From DATAPE01 sp034667525 (lineage in GTDB: Bacteria; Actinomycetota; CADDZG01; WHSQ01), in assembly GCA_034667525.1 (NCBI GenBank), contig JAXDJO010000037.1, forward strand, positions 1-30,993: a DNA stretch of 30,993 bases. The letters run 5' to 3'. The notes beneath the pieces were generated by a model. That model saw nothing but the letters and a program-made list of their open reading frames with translations. It was not told the origin of the DNA and did no database searches. Below, piece after piece: positions 22,610-30,701 of this stretch; positions within the stretch are counted from its first letter, which is position 1, and each line of letters starts with the position of its first letter. A program made the position numbers and the translations under genes.

Positions 22610-23803
22610 ATGACGATCAGGCCCTTCACGTCGGAGTCGGTGACAGAGGGCCATCCCGACAAAATGGCCGATCAGATCTCCGACGCGGTGCTCGACGAGA
22701 TCCTTGCCCACGACGCTCACGGTCGCGTTGCATGCGAGACGCTCATCACTACCGGCTTCGTATGCGTAGCCGGTGAGATAAGCACCAAGACATATGTCGA
22801 CATCCCTTCGGTAGTTCGACGTGTCGTCACCGACGTCGGCTATACCAGCTCCAAGATCGGATTCGACGGCGAGACTTGCGGTGTCGCAGTCGCGATCCAA
22901 GAGCAGTCGGCCGACATCCTGGCCGGCGTCGATCACGCCCTCGAAGAGCGGCTCGGAGAGGCAGTAGACGATAAGGAAAGCCAGGGTGCAGGTGATCAGG
23001 GCATGATGTTCGGCTACGCGTGCCGCGACAACGACGACCTGATGCCCATGCCGATCTGGCTGGCGCACAGGCTGGCTCGCCGCCTGGCGGAGGTCAGAAA
23101 AGCGGGGTTGCTCCCGTATCTGCGCCCGGACGGCAAGGTCCAGGTAACCATCGGCTACGAAGACGGCAAGCCCGTGAAATTGGATACCGTCGTGTGCTCC
23201 ACGCAGCACCAACCGAACGTCGACATCGAGACCCTGCTCAAGCCTGACCTCATGCAACACGTCATCGAACCATTGATCCCACCGGAGCTGAACGCAGAGA
23301 ACATGACGTTCCTTGCCAATCCAACCGGTGTCTTCGAGATAGGCGGGCCTCGCGCGGATACGGGCCTCACCGGCCGAAAGATCATCATCGATACCTATGG
23401 AGGGATGGCTCGTCACGGGGGTGGGGCCTTCTCTGGTAAGGACCCATCGAAGGTCGATCGTTCCGCCGCCTACGCATGTCGCTACGTGGCTAAGAACGTG
23501 GTCGCCGCGGGACTTGCCGACAGGTTCGAGATACAAGTTGCCTACGCCATCGGTGTGGCCCGGCCGGTTTCGATCTCTATCGACACGTTCGGGACCGAAA
23601 CAGTGGACCGTGAGAAGATCCTCGAAGCGATCAACGAGGTCTTCGATCTGCGTCCTGCGGCGATAATCGAGGACCTCGACCTGCTGCGGCCGATCTACCG
23701 AAATACCGCCTCTTACGGCCACTTCGGCCGCTCTGATAAGGACTTCACCTGGGAGCAGACAGATCGTGCCGAGGCGCTCCAGCAGCTCTGTGGAGGATCC
23801 TGA
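22610..23803 (+). CDS. metK: S-adenosylmethionine synthetase
   Basis: MetK forms S-adenosylmethionine from methionine and ATP. In 397 residues it shows FTSESVTEGHPDKMADQISD at the N terminus, the GAGDQGMMFGYA hexapeptide region (standard GAGDQG), DTVVCSTQH, FEIGGPRADTGLTGRKIIID, and the P-loop-like GGGAFSGKDPSKVDRSAAY. The C-terminal domain ends with YGHFGRSDKDFTWE. ATG 22610 leaves five residues before FTSES, as in E. coli, and fits a leaderless -10 box. ATG 22601 would add three residues and has GGGGGAG 13 bases upstream. No SAM riboswitch is present in the short upstream gap. Its 3' end overlaps priA by about 38 bases. Confidence 0.97.
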   Translation: MTIRPFTSESVTEGHPDKMADQISDAVLDEILAHDAHGRVACETLITTGFVCVAGEISTKTYVDIPSVVRRVVTDVGYTSSKIGFDGETCGVAVAIQEQSADILAGVDHALEERLGEAVDDKESQGAGDQGMMFGYACRDNDDLMPMPIWLAHRLARRLAEVRKAGLLPYLRPDGKVQVTIGYEDGKPVKLDTVVCSTQHQPNVDIETLLKPDLMQHVIEPLIPPELNAENMTFLANPTGVFEIGGPRADTGLTGRKIIIDTYGGMARHGGGAFSGKDPSKVDRSAAYACRYVAKNVVAAGLADRFEIQVAYAIGVARPVSISIDTFGTETVDREKILEAINEVFDLRPAAIIEDLDLLRPIYRNTASYGHFGRSDKDFTWEQTDRAEALQQLCGGS

Positions 23804-25751
23804 CTTCCCCCTAGCGTCTCGCTCCGCCTCCGTGATCCCTCTAGTAGCTGCATGGGGCCTGGATAGGTCCTTCAGCTACACGATCCCCGAGGAGCTGATC
23901 GAGGTCGTCGCAGTCGGTTCGCTCGTACGCATCCCGCTCGGTCACAGAAACGTCCGCGGCATAGTCGTGGAGGTGGGGGAGCCCGGCTCGCACGTAGCCG
24001 ACCCCGCCGGAAACAGTGACGGGCCGGCGGCGGGAAGGCTCGAACCCATCCGCAGCGTTGTCTTCAAACCGCTGTTGGCCCCGCCCCCGATGCGCGACCT
24101 CTTGCAGTGGATCGCTGCCAGATACGTGGCCCCCGCCCCCGCGGCATTCGAGAGGGTGGTTCCGCCCCGGATCCGGGTCACACCGAAGCCAAGTGTGCCG
24201 CTGGCTGCAGGTCCTCCACCCGAGCGTTTGCTGCGCTATAGCGGTGGCGCGGAGCTGGCCGCCGCCATCGCTGCTGGGGACGGCGGCATCTGGTGCTTGC
24301 GCTCTCTTCCCGGCGAAGATCGCGGCCGACTTATCGGAGAGCTAGTCGGTGCGGCAGGGCGGGCGGAGGGAGCCGCGGTCGTCCTCGTGCCCGAGGTGCA
24401 CTACGGCTCGGTTGTTCTCGATCGTCTGGGGAAGCAGTTTCCCGATTGCGTTCGAATCGATAGCGGGCAGAGCGACGGAGACCGAGCCGCCGGGTGGCTT
24501 GCGATGGCGGAAGGACACGGTCTGGGAGCCGGGGGCCGGGCCGGGGTCCTCGTTCCCGCCGGAGCGCTGCGGCTCCTCGTCGTGGATGAGGAACATCACC
24601 GCACCTACAAGGAGGATCGAGCGCCCAGGTTCGACACTCGCAGGGTCGCGGTACAGAGGGCTCGCCTCCAGAACGCTCTGTGCGTGCTGATCAGCGTGGC
24701 CCCCCTTGTCGAAACAGGAGCTGCGGTTGCCGAGGGCCGGTGGCACGTCGCCGAGCCCACTCGCTCGGCGGACCGGGAGGCGCGGCCGATCGTCGAGCTG
24801 ATGGAGAAGCCGCGCGATAGGCAGCTGGCGCAGGGTTTGCATCGGCGCATCCATGATCGGCTCGGGGCGGGAGGAAAGGTGGGCATCCTGGTCCCCCAGC
24901 GCGGTTACGCACGCTCTCTATGGTGTGGCGCCTGTCACCGGTCGGTGCGCTGCCCGGTTTGCGAGGCCGGCGTCCGGCTGGAAGCAGGGGGATCATCCGT
25001 CCGCTGTCCCCGCTGCGGTTATGTCGCGGCGACTCCTTCGATCTGCCCCACCTGCAAAGAGCAGGACTTCCGCTTGCTGGGGGCAGGCAGCGAGCGGATC
25101 GCCGAGCAGCTGTCCGCGATGTTCTCTCGGGCGACCGTGGCACGTGTCGACGCCGACACGCTCGGGGCCGGAACAGATGTCGCTCAGGAAGCCGACATCT
25201 ACGTCACTACATGGATCGGAACCAAACCGGCCCTGCGCCCCGATGTTTCGCTGGTCGCCGTGCTGGACGCAGACGCCCTCATCCGCATGCCCGATTTCAG
25301 GGCTGCGGAGAACGCTTATCGAGCCATGGTCGAGATGGCCGAGTGGGCGGGATCCGCCTCCACTGGGGGCCGTTTGCTGCTGCAGACGGCGGAGCCTTCG
25401 CATCATGCGATCCAGGCCGTCGTGCGTGCAGATTACCGGTTCTTCCTGAAACGAGAGCTCGAGCAACGCCGCGAGCTTGGGTACCCTCCCTTCGCAGAGC
25501 TTGTGAAGGTGCGGGCGTCTGGGGCCGGGCGTCACGAGCTCCTGCACGAGGTCGCGGAGCGATGCCGAAGCGTGGGAGGACACGTACTGGGCCCGATCGA
25601 GGTGAGCTTCGTATCGGATGCCGGCAGGGCGCCAGCGGTGGAAGTGCTGGTGAAGCATGGCGACGCAGAGCGCATCGCAGCATGCCTGCGGGGTATCCTG
25701 CCGAAGGTCCCGGCGGGTACGCGGCTCCGCGTGGATGTGGACCCAAGGTGA
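23766..25751 (+). CDS. priA: PriA-like primosomal protein with degenerate helicase motifs
   Basis: In E. coli, PriA recognises stalled forks and reloads the replisome. This 661-residue protein keeps the N-terminal 3'-DNA-end binding domain (VAAWGLDRSFSYTIPEEL) and a complete zinc region of four CxxC pairs (C387/390, C396/399, C414/417, C427/430). The helicase motor is eroded. The Walker A site, normally GSGKT, reads SLPGEDRGRL (180-189), and the motif VI arginine fingers (GRAGR) are replaced by EWAGS. A DEEH motif (274-277) and the LVPQRGYAR segment remain. Loss of helicase motifs is a known feature of actinobacterial PriA, so it probably works as a loader without ATP-driven unwinding. GTG 23766 has GGGAG 10 bases upstream; GTG 23790 and 23832 are alternatives. 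Confidence 0.92.
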   Translation: MPRRSSSSVEDPDFPLASRSASVIPLVAAWGLDRSFSYTIPEELIEVVAVGSLVRIPLGHRNVRGIVVEVGEPGSHVADPAGNSDGPAAGRLEPIRSVVFKPLLAPPPMRDLLQWIAARYVAPAPAAFERVVPPRIRVTPKPSVPLAAGPPPERLLRYSGGAELAAAIAAGDGGIWCLRSLPGEDRGRLIGELVGAAGRAEGAAVVLVPEVHYGSVVLDRLGKQFPDCVRIDSGQSDGDRAAGWLAMAEGHGLGAGGRAGVLVPAGALRLLVVDEEHHRTYKEDRAPRFDTRRVAVQRARLQNALCVLISVAPLVETGAAVAEGRWHVAEPTRSADREARPIVELMEKPRDRQLAQGLHRRIHDRLGAGGKVGILVPQRGYARSLWCGACHRSVRCPVCEAGVRLEAGGSSVRCPRCGYVAATPSICPTCKEQDFRLLGAGSERIAEQLSAMFSRATVARVDADTLGAGTDVAQEADIYVTTWIGTKPALRPDVSLVAVLDADALIRMPDFRAAENAYRAMVEMAEWAGSASTGGRLLLQTAEPSHHAIQAVVRADYRFFLKRELEQRRELGYPPFAELVKVRASGAGRHELLHEVAERCRSVGGHVLGPIEVSFVSDAGRAPAVEVLVKHGDAERIAACLRGILPKVPAGTRLRVDVDPR

Positions 25752-25768
25752 CGCAAGGAGACTCTCAG

Positions 25769-26317
25769 TTGGCGGTCCTACCCATCAGGACTTTCCCCGA
25801 TCCCGTTCTGCGCGAACGAGCGCATGAGGTCGAGCAGGTCACCGAGGCTCATCGTCGCCTTGCCGACGACATGGTGGAGACGATGCGTGAAGCTCCCGGC
25901 GTGGGCCTTGCCGCTCCCCAGGTTGGAGTTCTAGAGCGCATCTTCGTGTGGGAGGTCGACGACGAGTTCGGCGTCGTGGTCAATCCGCAGATCGTCTTCC
26001 GGTCGGAGGAGCTCGTGGAGGAAGAAGAGGGGTGCCTGTCGTTACCCGGCATCGCCTTCGACGTCGTACGGGCCGCCCAGGTCCGGGTCGAGGGTCTGGA
26101 CCTGCAGGGGGAAAGACTGGCGCTCGAGGGAGAGGATCTCCTCGCCAGGGTCTGCCAGCACGAGATCGACCACTTGGATGGGGTGCTGTTCATCGACCGT
26201 CTGGCCCCCGAGATGAAACGCGAGGCTCTCGGTCGGTTGCGCGAACAGGCCTTGGGACTCCCGCCCCTCCCCGGAGCTGCCGCATCCAGCACGGTGCCAC
26301 CCGAGGAAACTCTCTGA
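25769..26317 (+). CDS. def: Peptide deformylase
   Basis: Def removes the formyl group from nascent proteins. The 182-residue metalloenzyme has all three signature motifs: GVGLAAPQ (45-51), EEGCLSLPG with metal ligand C89, and QHEIDHLDG with H131, E132 and H135. A Pro/Ala-rich tail of about 20 residues follows. The start is TTG 25769, because AAGGAG (25755-25760) lies 8 bases upstream and it gives the usual MAVLPI-like beginning. GTG 25748, which makes a GTGA overlap with priA, would add seven residues and is the alternative. It is followed by fmt, the enzyme that adds the formyl group to initiator tRNA. Confidence 0.95.
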   Translation: MAVLPIRTFPDPVLRERAHEVEQVTEAHRRLADDMVETMREAPGVGLAAPQVGVLERIFVWEVDDEFGVVVNPQIVFRSEELVEEEEGCLSLPGIAFDVVRAAQVRVEGLDLQGERLALEGEDLLARVCQHEIDHLDGVLFIDRLAPEMKREALGRLREQALGLPPLPGAAASSTVPPEETL

Positions 26318-27237
26318 GGGCGGTTTTCTTCGGCACGCCGTTGTGGGCCGTTCCCAGCCTCCTCGCATTGTTGGCATCCGACGTCGAGGTCGTTGCAGTG
26401 GTGACGAATCCCGATCGCGTTGCGGGCCGCGGCCTCCGGGAACGTCTCTCTCCCATAAAGACCGCTGCCACTGCCGCAGGCGTGGAGGTCCTGCAACCGG
26501 CGCGCGCGCGAGAGCCCGAGTTCCAGGAACGATTCGAAAAGCTGCAACCCGATATCGCGTGCGTGGTTGCCTACGGCAAGATCCTGCCGCCGGCCCTCCT
26601 GGAAGTGCCTCCATTGGGCTTTGTCAACGCGCACTTCTCTCTGCTGCCCGCTTACCGGGGGGCTGCTCCTATCCAATGGAGCCTCATCAAAGGGGACCGG
26701 GTCACCGGCATCTCGATAATGGTTCTCACCGAGGGGATGGACGAGGGCCCGCTGCTAGCGCAAGTGTCGACCGGCGTCGAACCCCTCGACACCGCAGCAT
26801 CTTTGGGTGGACGCCTCGCGGCACTCGCTGCACCTCTCCTGCTCGATACCGTGAACTCCTACGCCGCGGGTCGCGTGGCTCCCCGCCCGCAGGGAGAGCG
26901 CGGAGTCTCCTACGCTCCCAAGCTGATGGCAGACGACGTTCGCATCGACTGGTCGCTCAGCGCCCACGAGGTCCATAACCTCACCCGGGGTGCGAATCCG
27001 GAGCCGGGGGCGTGGACCACCTATCGAGGAACCCGCATGAAGATCTTGGAATCAACCGTTGCAGATGAACCGGTGCTTCCACCGGGGACGATGGAGCTCA
27101 CGCGCGGTGGGCTGTTCGTGGGGTGCCGACAAGGAGCTCTTCTCATAGGCATCGCTCAGATGCAAGGAAAGCGTCCGCTGGGCGGCGCCGATCTCGCCCG
27201 GGGCCTGCATCTACAACCGGGCGATCGTCTTGAGTGA
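26314..27237 (+). CDS. fmt: Methionyl-tRNA formyltransferase (apparent CTG start)
   Basis: Fmt formylates initiator Met-tRNA using 10-formyltetrahydrofolate. The 307-residue product starts (L/M)RAVFFGTPLWAVPSLLAL, the canonical Fmt N terminus. It has the catalytic triad N105 and H107 in NAHFSLLPAYRGAAPIQWSL, and D143 in LTEGMDEGPLL. The C-terminal OB domain runs from about 210. No ATG, GTG or TTG exists in frame close to the conserved start: the first downstream one (TTG 26341) would delete the first beta strand, and the next upstream lie deep in def. CTG 26314 is placed like the other starts here, in a 4-base CTGA overlap with the def stop, with GAGGA (26303-26307) 6 bases upstream. A sequencing error is the main alternative. 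Confidence 0.92.
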   Translation: MRAVFFGTPLWAVPSLLALLASDVEVVAVVTNPDRVAGRGLRERLSPIKTAATAAGVEVLQPARAREPEFQERFEKLQPDIACVVAYGKILPPALLEVPPLGFVNAHFSLLPAYRGAAPIQWSLIKGDRVTGISIMVLTEGMDEGPLLAQVSTGVEPLDTAASLGGRLAALAAPLLLDTVNSYAAGRVAPRPQGERGVSYAPKLMADDVRIDWSLSAHEVHNLTRGANPEPGAWTTYRGTRMKILESTVADEPVLPPGTMELTRGGLFVGCRQGALLIGIAQMQGKRPLGGADLARGLHLQPGDRLE

Positions 27238-27928
27238 GTACCCCCGGTCGCGCCGGCTGCGATTGTCACCGTCGATACTGACCGCGGACTTCGGGCGGAT
27301 CGGCAATGAGCTCCGCTCCGTTCTGCCGTACGTCGACGGCTTCCATCTCGACGTGATGGACGGCCATTACGTGGAGAATCTCACCTTTGGTCCTTCCCTC
27401 GTCGAGGCGGTCCGCCGCACATGTGAGCTGCCGCTCACCGTCCATCTGATGATCACGGACCCCGAGAAGTACGCGCCGCGGTTCGTCGAAGCAGGCGCAG
27501 ACAGGATCTGCTTCCATCCCGATCAGGCGAGCGATGTGCGGGAATTGATCTCCGCTATCCGCGCCGCGGGAGCGGGCGCCGGCCTTGCGATCGTGCCGGA
27601 GGGAGACCTGGAGCCGGTCGGCCTGCATCTGGATGAGATCGAGGTCGTGCTTATGATGACCGTCAGACCAGGTTTCGGAGGCCAAGGCTTCCTCTGGGAG
27701 GCCCTGCCGAATGTGGTCCATGTCAAAGAGATGATTCGGGAACGGGGCTCAAGCGCGGACGTCGAGGTAGACGGTGGAGTGAAGCTCCCCACTCTCGATG
27801 CGGTAGTCGAGGCAGGGGGAAATATCTTGGTGTCTGGCAGCGGGATCTTTGACGGCGTTGATGCACCCGCAGCCGCGCGAAAGCTCCGACAGCGTCTGGA
27901 TCAGCTGGACGGGATGGAAAGAGTGTGA
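27230..27928 (+). CDS. rpe: Ribulose-phosphate 3-epimerase
   Basis: Rpe interconverts ribulose-5-phosphate and xylulose-5-phosphate in the pentose phosphate pathway, and ribulose-5-phosphate also feeds the riboflavin genes nearby. The 232-residue TIM barrel shows LSPSILTADFGRIG, the metal and acid-base residues in FHLDVMDGHYVENLTFGP, TVHLMI, MMTVRPGFGGQGF, and EVDGGV with the second catalytic aspartate. The phosphate site at the C-terminal end is VSGSGIFDG. TTG 27230 overlaps the end of fmt by 8 bases. No rsmB/fmu gene lies between fmt and rpe, unlike in Mycobacterium. The stop overlaps the next gene (GTGA). Confidence 0.95.
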   Translation: MSEYPRSRRLRLSPSILTADFGRIGNELRSVLPYVDGFHLDVMDGHYVENLTFGPSLVEAVRRTCELPLTVHLMITDPEKYAPRFVEAGADRICFHPDQASDVRELISAIRAAGAGAGLAIVPEGDLEPVGLHLDEIEVVLMMTVRPGFGGQGFLWEALPNVVHVKEMIRERGSSADVEVDGGVKLPTLDAVVEAGGNILVSGSGIFDGVDAPAAARKLRQRLDQLDGMERV

Positions 27929-28926
27929 GCGACAGCCGCGAGCGTGAACTTGTATTGGTGGCGGATGACGACGAAGACATCGTGCGCTTCGTCGAGATCA
28001 ACCTGCGCCTCGAAGGCTTTGAGGTGGTTACTGCCTCCGACGGACAAGAAGCGTTGCGGATCGCTTATGCGGCGATGCCCGACCTGGTGTTGCTCGACGT
28101 GATGATGCCCAGGATCGACGGGTTCGAGGTCTGTCAGAGGTTGCGCAATGATTCCCGCACGAGAGGGATCTCGGTCATCATGCTGACGGCAAAATCCCTC
28201 TCGGCGGACAAGGTAGTTGGCCTCACCGCGGGGGCGGACGACTACATCATCAAGCCCTTCGATCCCATGGAGCTTGTGGCGCGCGTCAGATCTGCGCTGC
28301 GGCGCACGAAGGAGATGCGCGATGTAAACCCTTTAACCCAACTGGCCGGCAACGTTCAGATCCAAGCTGAGGTTGAACGACGGGTCGAATCTGGAGCGCC
28401 CTTTGCAGTTATGTACGTTGATCTGGATAACTTCAAGGCTTTCAACGACCACTATGGTTTTCTCCGTGGCGACGGAGCCATCAAGCTGTTAGGTCTCACG
28501 ATCGGGCAATCCGTCACCCAGCATGAAAAAGACAACTCCTTCGTGGGCCATATCGGAGGCGATGACTTCATCGTGCTTGTTTCCCCGGACGAGGCTCTCC
28601 CCACAGCGAAGGCCATCTGCGAGGGGTGGGATCGTCAGCTGGTGGGGTTGTACGACGCGGATGATCTCGAACGCGGTTACGTCGAGGTCGAAGACAGGCG
28701 CAAGCAGATCCACCGTTATCCCTTGGCTACGATCTCCATAGGGATAGCCTCGAACGACCACCGTGCCATCCGCAGTCATTGGGAAGCTTCCGAGATCGCC
28801 TCTGAGATGAAGGGTTACGCCAAGCGCGTCCCGGGCTCGAGCTACGCCATCGATCGGCGCGGGCAGGATGGGGACGCCAGGCGCTACGAGACCAGCGAGT
28901 CTGGATCCACCGCAGACGAACGTTGA
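27925..28926 (+). CDS. Response regulator with variant GGDEF (GGDDF) output domain
   Basis: Of 333 residues, about 8-126 form a receiver domain with the acidic pair D14/D15, phospho-acceptor D58 (LLDVMMP), T88 and K110 (YIIKPFDP). About 135-310 form a GGDEF-type domain with VDLDNFKAFNDHYGFLRGD as the nucleotide- and metal-binding segment. Its signature is GGDDF (211-215) preceded by HI rather than the usual RY, and no RxxD inhibitory site is visible in the expected place. It may be a weak or altered diguanylate cyclase, or a nucleotide-responsive output domain. GTG 27925 overlaps the rpe stop (GTGA). No histidine kinase is adjacent, so the phosphodonor is unknown. The C-terminal 25 residues are polar and likely disordered. 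Confidence 0.92.
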   Translation: MSDSRERELVLVADDDEDIVRFVEINLRLEGFEVVTASDGQEALRIAYAAMPDLVLLDVMMPRIDGFEVCQRLRNDSRTRGISVIMLTAKSLSADKVVGLTAGADDYIIKPFDPMELVARVRSALRRTKEMRDVNPLTQLAGNVQIQAEVERRVESGAPFAVMYVDLDNFKAFNDHYGFLRGDGAIKLLGLTIGQSVTQHEKDNSFVGHIGGDDFIVLVSPDEALPTAKAICEGWDRQLVGLYDADDLERGYVEVEDRRKQIHRYPLATISIGIASNDHRAIRSHWEASEIASEMKGYAKRVPGSSYAIDRRGQDGDARRYETSESGSTADER

Positions 28927-28991
28927 GAGTCCGGCCTTGTTGACGGTGGCCGCTGAAGCAAACGTGACAACGAGCCGCGCGTGAGTCGACC

Positions 28992-30095
28992 GTGCCTCGG
29001 GTGCCGGGTGGCAACCTGAGCGTGCAGGACGAACACTTCATGAGAGAGGCTCTGGCTCTTGCACGGGCGCCGGCGTTCACCTCACCGAATCCGCGCGTGG
29101 GCGCCGTGGTCGTGAGAGATGGACGCGTGGTTGGAAGAGGCGCGTACGAAGGGCCGGGAACCCCTCATGCGGAGACGGTCGCTCTGGAAGGTATCGATGC
29201 GACTGGGTCGACGATGTTCGTCACGCTGGAACCATGCAACTTCTACGGCAGGACCCCGCCATGTGCTCCTGCCGTCATCGGGGCGGGTGTGCATCGGGTG
29301 GTCGTCGCCATGGAAGATCCAGACGAACGCGTAGGGGGAGCGGGACTGGCGGAACTGAGGTCGGCGGGCGTAGAGGTCGCGGTGGGCGTGCTCGAAGCTG
29401 CCGCGCGCAGGCTGAACCGCGCCTTTATCCATCAGCGAAGCACAGGTCTACCGTTCGTGGTGCTCAAACTCGCGCTGACCCTGGACGGCAGACTCGCCGC
29501 GTCGGACGGCTCCTCTCGCTGGATCACCTCTTCCAAAACACGCCTTCTCGTGCACGAAGAGCGAGCCCGGTCGGACGCGATCATGGTGGGTGCCGGAACC
29601 GTAGAGGCGGACGATCCAAGCCTTTCGGTGCAGATAGAGGCTGCTCACCAACCCCTTCGAGTGGTGGTTGACTCCCGCGGGCGCGTACCGTCCTCGGCGG
29701 CCGTTTTCTCCTCTGAAGGTGGCGATGTGATCGTCGCAACTACGGACGCTTCCAACCATGAAGTACAAACTTCATGGAAGGAGAAGGGGGCCGAGGTGCT
29801 GGTCGTCGGAAGATCTCCAGAGGGAGCCAACCTCAGTGAGCTACTGATCCGTTTGGGAGAGCGAGGCTGTCTTCAGGTTTATTGCGAGGGAGGGCCGGAG
29901 TTGGCAACATCGCTATTGAAGCATCGACTCGTGGATCGGCTGGACCTGCATTACGGTCCCAAGATGGTGGGAGCTGAAGGGCGGCCGCTCGGCGATCTAG
30001 GCGTCGGCAATATCGCAGACGCCCGTCTGTGGAAGATGCAGGCACTACAACAGGTGGACGACGATGTCCTGATAACCGTCGAGCCGGCACGCTGA
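28992..30095 (+). CDS. ribD: Bifunctional riboflavin deaminase/reductase
   Basis: RibD carries out two early riboflavin steps: pyrimidine ring deamination and ribose side-chain reduction. The N-terminal deaminase domain (about 12-150) has the zinc site PHAETVAL (H59, E61) and PCNFYGRTPPC (C82, C91). The reductase domain (about 155-365) opens with KLALTLDGRLA, contains SRWITS, MVGAGTVEADDP and LRVVVDSRG, and ends with CEGGPELATSLL and LHYGPKMVG. The length of 367 is normal. GTG 28992 gives the longest product; GTG 29022 (VQDEHFMREAL) matches the usual RibD start and may be the real one. The 65-base gap upstream is too short for, and lacks, an FMN riboswitch. The stop overlaps the ribE ATG by 1 base (TGATG). 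Confidence 0.95.
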   Translation: MPRVPGGNLSVQDEHFMREALALARAPAFTSPNPRVGAVVVRDGRVVGRGAYEGPGTPHAETVALEGIDATGSTMFVTLEPCNFYGRTPPCAPAVIGAGVHRVVVAMEDPDERVGGAGLAELRSAGVEVAVGVLEAAARRLNRAFIHQRSTGLPFVVLKLALTLDGRLAASDGSSRWITSSKTRLLVHEERARSDAIMVGAGTVEADDPSLSVQIEAAHQPLRVVVDSRGRVPSSAAVFSSEGGDVIVATTDASNHEVQTSWKEKGAEVLVVGRSPEGANLSELLIRLGERGCLQVYCEGGPELATSLLKHRLVDRLDLHYGPKMVGAEGRPLGDLGVGNIADARLWKMQALQQVDDDVLITVEPAR

Positions 30096-30697
30096 TGTTC
30101 ACCGGCATCGTCGCCCAACGTGGCCGGATCCGTCGTGCAAAAACGCGCTCAGGGATCCTCGAGCTCGAGATCGACGCTCCCGACGTCGCGAAGCAGCTCA
30201 ACCGAGGTGACTCGGTTGCCGTGCACGGTGTTTGTCTAACTGCTGTTGCAACATCACGGAAGCGCTTCGTCGTCCAGGCGATGCAGGAAACGCTCGACCG
30301 CACGACCCTCGGGATGATCAAGTCGGGGGCAGAGGTCAATCTCGAGCTTCCGGTGCGTCTAAGTGACCGGCTCGGAGGACATCTCGTCCAAGGTCATGTG
30401 GACGGAACCGCAGTGGTGGTGAGGGTCGAGGACGAAGAGGGCAGCCGCAGGCTATGGCTCTCGGGGCATGCCGACCTCCTCCGTTATCTCGTGCCCAAAG
30501 GTTCGGTGACGATCGATGGAGTCGCCCTAACAGTGACGGAGTCGGGTGTCTCGACCTTTGGGGTAGCCGTGATCCCGCATACGCTGGATGTCACCACGCT
30601 CGGAGCGCTTTCCCGGGGGACAAGCGTCAACGTGGAAGTCGACCTCATCGCCAAATACGTGGAGCGCCTAGTGCTGCCGCACGACAGGAGACAATAG
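30095..30697 (+). CDS. ribE: Riboflavin synthase alpha chain
   Basis: RibE (riboflavin synthase) dismutates two lumazine molecules to riboflavin. The 200-residue protein starts with the invariant MFTGIV and holds two homologous lumazine-binding barrels. The first has GDSVAVHGVCLTAV. The second has GGHLVQGHVDGTA followed by KGSVTIDGVALTVTE. It ends with the usual trimer helix region, NVEVDLIAKYVERLV. The 1-base TGATG overlap with ribD suggests coupling. Only four bases separate its stop from the next ATG, so ribD-ribE-ribB(A) form an operon. Confidence 0.96.
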   Translation: MFTGIVAQRGRIRRAKTRSGILELEIDAPDVAKQLNRGDSVAVHGVCLTAVATSRKRFVVQAMQETLDRTTLGMIKSGAEVNLELPVRLSDRLGGHLVQGHVDGTAVVVRVEDEEGSRRLWLSGHADLLRYLVPKGSVTIDGVALTVTESGVSTFGVAVIPHTLDVTTLGALSRGTSVNVEVDLIAKYVERLVLPHDRRQ

Positions 30698-30701
30698 AGA
30701 G

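Noticed and set aside
21032..23722. An 896-codon open frame on the minus strand across nfeD, the slipin gene and metK
   Set aside because: It spans three clear plus-strand genes, has low-complexity composition and no family motif; it is a codon-bias shadow.
28940..28968. TTGACG as a -35 box for ribD
   Set aside because: At 16-18 bases downstream no TANNNT hexamer is found, so a promoter cannot be supported.
28927..28991. FMN riboswitch upstream of ribD
   Set aside because: The gap is only 65 bases and lacks the conserved RFN element core; no hairpin of note was seen.
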